Of a stretch of 64,000 nt of DNA, positions 58,135 to 64,000 are shown in pieces. Positions within the stretch are counted from its first letter, which is position 1; every line of letters begins with the position of its first letter. A program made the translations under genes and the position numbers. Origin of the DNA: Eubacteriaceae bacterium (GTDB lineage Bacteria > Bacillota > Clostridia > Eubacteriales > Anaerofustaceae); NCBI GenBank assembly GCA_017551505.1, contig JAFZLL010000042.1, positions 1 through 64,000 on the forward strand, written 5' to 3'. The notes below the pieces were generated by a model. That model was not told the origin of the DNA. It was given only the letters and a program-made list of their open reading frames with translations, and did no database searches.

Positions 58135-58602
58135 GGCTATTTGGTCCAGACCTCACAAGTTAAGATTACGTATTCAGGATAGCATTTGTATGTTCAGTGG
58201 TGGTCGCTTATAAAGCGACCTTTATCATCCATGGTCTGACCGAAGAGAATCTGCCTCTTTCATCAATAACGGCTCCTTGCGGGAGATATTGTTTAATACG
58301 ATGTTAGTACAGCAGAGATATACCACACCGAGCTTTGATTTGGCATGGTGGCCGAGTGAGATAATTATGTCAAGATTGCAGTACTAAGTGAGATAGGTAT
58401 GTGTTTTACCTTTAATTGCACCATGTCAAGTGCCGGTCTCAAATGCTGCACTTAAAGCGCCGGATCGATTGGTTTTCGTGACTGCGTGGGAATGTTGGGA
58501 ATTCTAATGTATATTCTCGGATTTATGCGGTAAAGTGCATTGAGTATGGTCTTGTTTATTTGAGACCGTCGTTCCGTTCCCGCAGGGCTTGGAAGAATAC
58601 GA
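58135..58602. other. Gene-free stretch with a hairpin and IS-end-like repeats
   Basis: No gene is supported. GGTCGCTT (58202-58209) and AAGCGACC (58213-58220) form a hairpin followed by TTTAT. Near 58353-58400 GTGAGATAATTATG and GTGAGATAGGTATG occur 30-odd bases apart, and TTGACA appears twice on the minus strand in the same area, resembling the subterminal repeats of some insertion sequences. No transposase remains. Confidence 0.35.
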
Positions 58603-59826
58603 TCATACCAGTTGCACCAAATAAAACTTAAGGTAGTCGGTCTCAGGCACGTTCCAGAGGATGGGGTGGTCTGCAGCCTGGCGCCGGTATTCGATCTGGC
58701 GTACATCCATGGACGACTGTTTTGCCGCAGTTTCGATAACATTTCGGAATTCCTTTTCACCGAGGAAATGCGAGCAGGAACAGCTGGCAAGGTATCCGCC
58801 TCTTCTTAAAGCCTTCATCGCCTTTGTGTTCAGTGAGACATACCCGCGGTAAGCGGCCTTCTCGGTTTTGCGTGATTTGGTGAAGGCGGGCGGATCCAGG
58901 ATGATGAGATCATATTCCCCCTTCTTCACGGTATCCAGAAAATCAAAAACATCGGAGACCACGAAGTCCACTTTATCTGACAGTCCGTTGAGCCTTGCGT
59001 TTTCTGTTGCCTGCTCGATCGCGCCTTTTGAAATATCCACTGCGGTCACCCTGTCCGCGCCGCCCATTGCGGCGCACAGCGCGAAGGATCCCGTATGAGT
59101 GCAGCAGTCCAGGACCCTTTTACCCCTGGCGAGATTCATTACCGTCCGCCTGTTGTATTTCTGATCCAGATAGAAGCCCGTTTTCTGGCCGTTTACGAAA
59201 TCGACGATATATTTAACGCCATTCTCTTCTATTATTACGGAGTTCTTCTCCGGAACGGCTATGTCCGGCAGGAGGTAGTAACCCTTTTTTTCCTCAAGGC
59301 CCTCGAGCTGCCTCATTGTCTCGTCATCCCTCTCGTAGATGCCGGAAATGTCCTCGCCGTCGGTTGTCAGGGTATCGTAAATGATTGGCATAAGCAACGG
59401 TTTGATCTTCTCCATCCCGTAGGAAGTCGTCTGGGTGACTATGACATCATCAAACCGGTCAGCCGTGAGCCCGGGAAAACCATCCGCTTCCCCGAAGATC
59501 AGGCGGCAGGCCTTCCTGTCCGTTTCGTTCATGACGCTTTTACGGTATGCCCAGGCATATTCAACACGGCGCTGCCAGAAGGCTCTGTCGAAATTGTCAT
59601 TGGCATTGCGGGACAGCAGCCTCACGCGTATCTTGCTTTTCTCGCTGATGAACCCGCTTCCCAGATATTTTCCGCCTGCCCCGGCTACGTCGGCTATCCC
59701 TCCGTTCTCGAAGGTATCCGGCTCTGCCTGCACGTCCGAAGCATAGAGCCACGGATGTCCGGCACCGAGCCACCTCTCGCCCTTTGCAGTCACTGTAAAA
59801 ATGGGATAATCCCGCTTAGTTTTCAT
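58603..59826 (-). CDS. Class I SAM-dependent rRNA methyltransferase (RlmI-like)
   Basis: 407 residues. An N-terminal PUA-like domain (KGERWLGAGHPWLYASDV), then DGFPGLTADRFDDVIVTQ and a SAM domain with VLDCCTHTGSFALCAA and the catalytic DPPAFTKS. RlmI methylates C5 of a 23S rRNA cytosine; the assignment to RlmI, rather than a related COG1092 enzyme, is by overall layout. ATG 59826 follows GGAG by six bases; a frame to 59889 adds unsupported residues. Confidence 0.9.
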   Translation of the reverse strand: MKTKRDYPIFTVTAKGERWLGAGHPWLYASDVQAEPDTFENGGIADVAGAGGKYLGSGFISEKSKIRVRLLSRNANDNFDRAFWQRRVEYAWAYRKSVMNETDRKACRLIFGEADGFPGLTADRFDDVIVTQTTSYGMEKIKPLLMPIIYDTLTTDGEDISGIYERDDETMRQLEGLEEKKGYYLLPDIAVPEKNSVIIEENGVKYIVDFVNGQKTGFYLDQKYNRRTVMNLARGKRVLDCCTHTGSFALCAAMGGADRVTAVDISKGAIEQATENARLNGLSDKVDFVVSDVFDFLDTVKKGEYDLIILDPPAFTKSRKTEKAAYRGYVSLNTKAMKALRRGGYLASCSCSHFLGEKEFRNVIETAAKQSSMDVRQIEYRRQAADHPILWNVPETDYLKFYLVQLV

Positions 59827-59916
59827 AGCATTCTCCGTATAGACGGGATTATACCATCCCATGGGATTCTTTTCAATTTGGTGTTGCAAAACGGGAAGTA
59901 TAAGACTATGATATTA

Positions 59917-59946
59917 TCAGCAGACAAGCATGTAGAGTGCTAAAAT
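59917..59946 (+). promoter_or_regulatory. CIRCE-like operator (HrcA site) and -10 box of htpG
   Basis: TCAGCAGAC (59917-59925), nine bases, GAGTGCTAA (59935-59943). The consensus TTAGCACTC-N9-GAGTGCTAA matches at 15 of 18 positions, with the right half perfect. The right half overlaps a likely extended -10 box, TGCTAAAAT (59938-59946). Confidence 0.65.
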
Positions 59947-59973
59947 ATAACTATACCGAAAGGAAGAATACAT

Positions 59974-61890
59974 ATGGCAAAAAGACAATTCAAAGCTGAG
60001 CCGAAACGGCTCCTGGACCTGATGATCAACTCCATCTACACCAACAGGGAGATATTCCTCAGGGAGCTGATATCGAACGCCAGCGACGCCATCGATAAGC
60101 TCTATTACAAATTCCTGACGGAAGGCGTGGGCGGCAAGAGCCGCAGCGATTTCTCCATCCGGGTGACTCCCGACAAGGCTGCCCGCACGCTGACCATTTC
60201 CGATGACGGGATAGGCATGACGAAGGATGAACTGGCAGAGAACCTCGGTATCATCGCCAAAAGCGGGAGCGAGGATTTCAAGAAAGCCCTGGACACCAAG
60301 GAGGATATAGACATAATCGGCCAATTCGGCGTAGGGTTCTATTCCGCTTTCATGGTGGCTAAAAACGTAAAGGTGCGCAGCCTTGCCTACGGTGAGACAC
60401 AGGCATATCAATGGGAGTCCGAAGGCACCGACGGCTATACCATCAGCGAATGCGATAAAGAGGGGAACGGAACAGAGATCATCCTGACGCTGCGTGAGGA
60501 TACCGAAGCCGAGCAGTATTCCACTTATCTGGAGGAGTATACGCTCAGGCGTCTCATCACCCATTATTCCGACTATATCCGCTACCCCATCATCATGCAG
60601 GTGACTAAGAGGAGGGAGATTCCTGCCAGTGACGAGGAGAAGGAGAAGGACGATTACGAGCCCAGATACGAGTCCTTCCGGGAGGACGAAACGATCAACA
60701 GCATGGTCCCCCTCTGGAAGAAGGCGAAGAAGGATATCACGCAGGACGAGTATGACCATTTCTACGAGGACAACTTCCACGATTACCAGGCGCCTTTAAG
60801 GGTGATCCATACCAATGCCGAAGGCGCACTGAACTACAATGCACTGCTGTTCATCCCCCAGGAGGCGTCCTACGACTATTACACGAGGGACTTCGAGAAA
60901 GGGCTCGCTCTATACACCAACGGCGTGCTCATTATGGAAAAATGCGCCGAGATGCTGCCGGACTACTTCAGCTTTGTAAAGGGACTCGTGGACAGCTCCG
61001 ATCTTACACTGAACATCTCCAGGGAAACGCTGCAGCACGACAGGCAGCTGAGGGCTATCGCCTCTCATCTCGAAAAGAAGATAAAGACAGAGCTGAAGGA
61101 GATGCTGACGAAGGACAGGGAGAAATACGAAGGCTTCTTCAGATCCTTCGGCAGGCAGATCAAGTACGGACTGTACAGCGACTACGGAATCCATAAGGAC
61201 GTGCTCTCGGATCTCGTGCTCTTCGAGTCCTCTTACGAAGGCAAGCCGGTGACCTTCGAGGAATATATCTCCCGCATGGCTCCGGATCAGAAATACATCT
61301 ATTACGCATGCGGGGAGAATGCCTCCCGCATCGCTTCGATGCCGCAGACCGAAGCTTTGAAGGCCAAAGGATATGAGATCCTCTACTGCACGCAGGATGT
61401 GGACGAATTCGCACTCAAGACCATAGAAAAGGTGAACGACAAACCGTTCCGCAACATTTCCGAAGGGGATCTTGGGATAGAGCTTTCCGAAGAGGAAAAG
61501 GAACAGGTAAAAAAGGCAGGGGAAGAGAACAGCGACCTGCTCAAGGCAATGAAGGAGCATCTTTCCGATAAGGTGTCTGATGTGAAGATATCTTCGCGCC
61601 TGACCGACCACGCAGTCTGCCTTTCCACACAGGGAGGTCTTTCCATCGATATGGAGAAAGTGCTCAACGCAATGCCATCGTCATACCAGAAGGTGAAGGC
61701 GGAAAAGGTTCTGGAGCTGAACAGCAGCCATCCGGTATTCGCGACCCTTAAGGAAGCCTTTGACGCCGGCAATACCGATAAGCTCGATGATTACACCGAT
61801 CTGCTGTATAACCAGGCGCTGCTTATCGAAGGATTGCCTGTGGAAGATCCTTCCAGGCTTTCAGATATGATCTGCCGTCTGATGAAATAA
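59974..61890 (+). CDS. htpG: Molecular chaperone HtpG (Hsp90)
   Basis: 638 residues. The GHKL ATPase domain has RELISNASDAIDKL, SDDGIGMTKDEL and IGQFGVGFYSAFM; the middle domain has GVLIMEKCAEMLPDYFSF and SRETLQHDRQLRAI. It assists folding of proteins under stress in the cytoplasm. The CIRCE-like operator upstream predicts HrcA control. Ribosome site AAAGGAAG. It has a GC-rich hairpin terminator at 61919. Confidence 0.96.
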   Translation: MAKRQFKAEPKRLLDLMINSIYTNREIFLRELISNASDAIDKLYYKFLTEGVGGKSRSDFSIRVTPDKAARTLTISDDGIGMTKDELAENLGIIAKSGSEDFKKALDTKEDIDIIGQFGVGFYSAFMVAKNVKVRSLAYGETQAYQWESEGTDGYTISECDKEGNGTEIILTLREDTEAEQYSTYLEEYTLRRLITHYSDYIRYPIIMQVTKRREIPASDEEKEKDDYEPRYESFREDETINSMVPLWKKAKKDITQDEYDHFYEDNFHDYQAPLRVIHTNAEGALNYNALLFIPQEASYDYYTRDFEKGLALYTNGVLIMEKCAEMLPDYFSFVKGLVDSSDLTLNISRETLQHDRQLRAIASHLEKKIKTELKEMLTKDREKYEGFFRSFGRQIKYGLYSDYGIHKDVLSDLVLFESSYEGKPVTFEEYISRMAPDQKYIYYACGENASRIASMPQTEALKAKGYEILYCTQDVDEFALKTIEKVNDKPFRNISEGDLGIELSEEEKEQVKKAGEENSDLLKAMKEHLSDKVSDVKISSRLTDHAVCLSTQGGLSIDMEKVLNAMPSSYQKVKAEKVLELNSSHPVFATLKEAFDAGNTDKLDDYTDLLYNQALLIEGLPVEDPSRLSDMICRLMK

Positions 61891-61918
61891 CGGGAAAATT
61901 CAATATGATCTTCAATCC

Positions 61919-61950
61919 GGCCCGGCGCAGGCTCTTCGCGCCGGGCCTTG
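61919..61950 (+). terminator. GC-rich hairpin after htpG
   Basis: GGCCCGGCGC (61919-61928) pairs perfectly with GCGCCGGGCC (61938-61947); the T tract is only two bases, so efficiency is uncertain. Confidence 0.6.
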
Positions 61951-62063
61951 CCATATCCTGCAGGGACAAAGACAGTGTCTTTCGGGCTGTCCCTCGGTGA
62001 TAGGGTAAATGCTCCTATGATCCCGATACGATATAGGATATGATCTGATACCCCGGATAAAAA

Positions 62064-62083
62064 AAACGGCCTTTCAGCCGTTT
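62064..62083. terminator. Terminator after tRNA-Lys
   Basis: AAACGGC (62064-62070) pairs with GCCGTTT (62077-62083). On the minus strand it ends in seven T residues, terminating the tRNA; on the plus strand TTTGATTTTT follows. Confidence 0.8.
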
Positions 62084-62092
62084 GATTTTTAG

Positions 62093-62168
62093 TGGTGATC
62101 CATCAGGGGCTCGAACCCTGGACACCCTGATTAAGAGTCAGGTGCTCTACCAGCTGAGCTAATGGACC
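62093..62168 (-). tRNA. tRNA-Lys (anticodon CTT)
   Basis: Acceptor GGTCCAT with ATGGATC, D arm AGCTCAGCTGGTAGAGC, anticodon arm CTGAC-TCTTAAT-CAG with CTT, T arm CAGGGTTCGAGCCCCTG. CCA is encoded. Confidence 0.95.
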
Positions 62169-62328
62169 ATAATTCCGCAAGCGATATCTTACTACATTTG
62201 CATATCCATTGCAAGTATAAATTGAAAAAACGTCGTGAACAGGCCATGACGCAGTCTTGCATGCCAATATCCGGCCCGGTTGTTGATAAGGCGCGAAATA
62301 TGATATAATTCAGTATCGGAGCAAAATC

Positions 62329-63405
62329 ATGAGATTCGTACACGTTTCGGATATACATCTGTTCAAAAGCATGGAGTCGGGGAAGCTTCCTTCCGCTGCT
62401 GCCTCCCAGTACCGCAGGGAGATATTTGCCGCGTTCAGCGAAGTGGTTTCCAGAGCAAAGAACGCCGATGTGCTCCTTATATCGGGGGATATGGTGCAGA
62501 TGGACTGCGCCCGCCTTTCCGACATCAAGCGCATCTATGAGCTGTTCGAGCGCATACCGGACACGAAGGTCTTCCTGTCCTGCGGGAACCACGATTATCT
62601 CACACCCGGGAGCCTCTATCTGGCTACCGCGCGTCCGGAGAACCTGTTCATCTTTCCGGACAGCCTCACCAGCGTATATCTGGAGGACATCAATACCCGT
62701 GTCTGGGGCTTCAGCTGGGCACGGCCCGTATATGATTCCATGCCCTTCGAGCTGCCGGAGCTGAATAAAAACGAAATAAACCTCATGTGCCTGCACGGCG
62801 ATGCTTTATCCGCCCGCGGGCCCTATATGCCCTTGGACGCCAAGGCGTTCGCACGGGCCGGCTTCGATTATGCGGCCCTCGGCCATATCCACAAGCCTCA
62901 GCGGATCAACGACAGCGCGTTTTACGCCGGCAGCATGGCGCCTCTCGATTTCAGTGAGGCCGGTCGTCACGGTTTCTTTTCCGGGGAGGCGGATACGGGA
63001 AAGCTGTCCGTAAGCTTCACCCCTGTTGCCATCCGGGAGTTCGAAGATATTGCCGTGGACGTGACCGGCATGGAGAGCCACGCTGCCATCGTGGAAGCTG
63101 CCAGGGAAAAAATAAAGGATCCTTCCCGTGATTTCGTGAGGATGACCTTCACGGGTGCAAGGGGGGAAGATATAGATATCTCGGAGGTGGAGATGAGCCT
63201 CGGTGAAGATATGTATTGTCCTGTGTTCGCGGACGACACAGTCGCGGATTACGACCTGGACTCTCTGTTCAGGGAAAACGAGGGCAACGTGATCGGGCTC
63301 TTCATCCAGGAATACAGGCAAAAGGCCGAGACAGACAAGACGGCCCGGGCCGCGCTTTACGCAGGACTGGACGCTCTTCTGTCATCAGGGAGGAACGACA
63401 GTTGA
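62329..63405 (+). CDS. DNA repair exonuclease, SbcD/YhaO-like metallophosphoesterase
   Basis: 358 residues. Phosphoesterase motifs in order: VSDIHLFKS, SGDMVQMD, SCGNHDYL, MCLHGD and LGHIHKPQ. It resembles the YhaO/SbcD group, nucleases that pair with an SbcC-like ATPase to process broken DNA ends. The next gene is such an ATPase and overlaps by four bases. A TATAAT-like box and CGGAG precede the ATG. Confidence 0.88.
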   Translation: MRFVHVSDIHLFKSMESGKLPSAAASQYRREIFAAFSEVVSRAKNADVLLISGDMVQMDCARLSDIKRIYELFERIPDTKVFLSCGNHDYLTPGSLYLATARPENLFIFPDSLTSVYLEDINTRVWGFSWARPVYDSMPFELPELNKNEINLMCLHGDALSARGPYMPLDAKAFARAGFDYAALGHIHKPQRINDSAFYAGSMAPLDFSEAGRHGFFSGEADTGKLSVSFTPVAIREFEDIAVDVTGMESHAAIVEAAREKIKDPSRDFVRMTFTGARGEDIDISEVEMSLGEDMYCPVFADDTVADYDLDSLFRENEGNVIGLFIQEYRQKAETDKTARAALYAGLDALLSSGRNDS

Positions 63406-64000
63406 ACATCAAGAAGATAAGGATGAATTCCTTCGGCAAGTTCACCGACAGGACGATCGACTTCTCCTCAGGGCTCAATGTGATCTTCGGGATCAACGAG
63501 GCTGGCAAAAGCACAGTTCACTCTTTCCTCAGGGCGATGCTCTTCGGCATATATAAGCCGGACAGGAAAAAACGCTCGTATGAGGATTTTTATCTTAAAT
63601 ATGTACCGTGGTACGGCGAGAACTACGGGGGAAGCCTCACTTTTGAGAACAGCGACGGGGAGTATACTATCCGCAGAAACCTGAGGAAAGCCGACGGTAA
63701 CGTGACCGTCACCGAGGATGCGACTGGGAAGGATATAACCGACATGCTGCCTTATGACCCCGTAGCCCGGCAAGCGGATACTTCTTCATTGCTCGGGATA
63801 AACACGTCGGTCTATGACAACACGGTCAGCGTATCGCAGATGGGCTCCGCAACTAAGGAGGCACTGTCCGACGAGCTGAGCGAGATCATACTGAACACGT
63901 CGCTTACCAATTCCCCAGGAGTATCCTACAAAAAGGCACTGGAAAAGCTGACACGGGAAAAGGAAAAAATCGGCACACCGACGAGGAAGTCCACTCCGCG
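63402..64000 (+). CDS. SbcC/YhaN-like AAA ATPase, N-terminal part (runs off right edge)
   Basis: The frame opens at a TTG (63402) overlapping the previous stop and stays open to the end of the window, giving 199 residues. NIKKIRMNSFGKFTDRTIDF is the usual opening, the P-loop is FGINEAGKST, and a coiled-coil part starts near the end (KALEKLTREKEKIG). GGGAGGA lies seven bases before the TTG. It is the ATPase partner of the SbcD-like nuclease and would continue for several hundred residues more. Confidence 0.85.
   Translation, partial: MNIKKIRMNSFGKFTDRTIDFSSGLNVIFGINEAGKSTVHSFLRAMLFGIYKPDRKKRSYEDFYLKYVPWYGENYGGSLTFENSDGEYTIRRNLRKADGNVTVTEDATGKDITDMLPYDPVARQADTSSLLGINTSVYDNTVSVSQMGSATKEALSDELSEIILNTSLTNSPGVSYKKALEKLTREKEKIGTPTRKSTP

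Noticed and set aside
62131-62796. Minus-strand frame of 221 codons
   Set aside because: Shadow of the SbcD-like gene that also runs into tRNA-Lys.
1-64000. CRISPR array, rRNA genes or a prophage
   Set aside because: No regularly spaced repeats, no rRNA sequence and no phage structural or integrase genes were seen anywhere in the window.

Overview
The window reads as chromosomal DNA of a strictly anaerobic, amino-acid-fermenting member of the Clostridia (Bacillota). Gene content points there: phosphate butyryltransferase plus butyrate kinase, indolepyruvate:ferredoxin oxidoreductase, a PPi-type phosphofructokinase, rubrerythrin, HemZ, a corrinoid methyl-transfer protein, the ylxM-ffh-rpsP-khpA cluster, RNase Y, strong purine-rich ribosome binding sites and many U-tailed terminators. 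dnaA, dnaN and two perfect parS sites place it at or near the replication origin. Genus cannot be fixed from the sequence alone.

Layout. 1-850: end of an IS605-group TnpB element and a broken membrane-protein gene. 1.1-4.6 kb: MATE exporter and a CoA-disulfide reductase with rhodanese domain. 4.7-9.5 kb: ispD followed by four tightly packed genes that look like a pyruvate-dehydrogenase complex (E1 alpha, E1 beta, E2) whose catalytic residues are almost all replaced, plus a small membrane protein. 10-15.2 kb: lipid kinase, LtaS-like polymer synthase, an acidic protein, an IS3 remnant, an ECF-transporter S component and a DUF3842 protein. 15.4-18.5 kb: phosphofructokinase, cobalamin riboswitch, CobO-type adenosyltransferase and a TetR regulator. 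18.6-24.6 kb: parS pair, rlmH-vanZ-hemZ, HAD phosphatase, GNAT and an M23/G5 cell-wall peptidase. 24.7-31.2 kb: two tandem esterases, the iorA-iorB-ptb-buk operon and tRNA-Leu. 31.3-38 kb: the SRP/ribosome cluster, an orphan corrinoid protein, RidA next to diaminopropionate ammonia-lyase, tRNA-Ala and RNase Y. 38-47 kb: accessory proteins (possible glycosyltransferase, DUF6273 protein, membrane proteins, GNAT, methyltransferase, DegV/MarR, rubrerythrin). 47-51.7 kb: dnaN-dnaA with origin-like intergenic regions and a PyrR-attenuated uracil permease. 51.8-64 kb: GNATs, phosphoesterase, a Sel1/helical-repeat/macrodomain operon, rRNA methyltransferase, htpG with a CIRCE-like operator, tRNA-Lys and the start of an sbcCD pair.

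How the genes work together. IorAB would convert 2-oxoacids from amino acids to acyl-CoA and reduced ferredoxin, and Ptb-Buk would turn the acyl-CoA into ATP. RidA can remove the reactive enamine made by its divergent neighbour, diaminopropionate ammonia-lyase. CobO under a B12 riboswitch supports corrinoid chemistry, which the orphan corrinoid protein would use.

Two features stand out. First, the apparently catalytically dead PDH-like complex behind ispD: E1 alpha and E1 beta have lost the active-site histidines and the TPP-activating glutamate, and the E2 homologue has no lipoyl domain and no catalytic histidine, yet the reading frames are intact and the subunit-binding domain is conserved. 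Second, three tiny IS3-type end-to-end elements, each flanked by a 3-bp target duplication and each sitting in the loop of a terminator hairpin.
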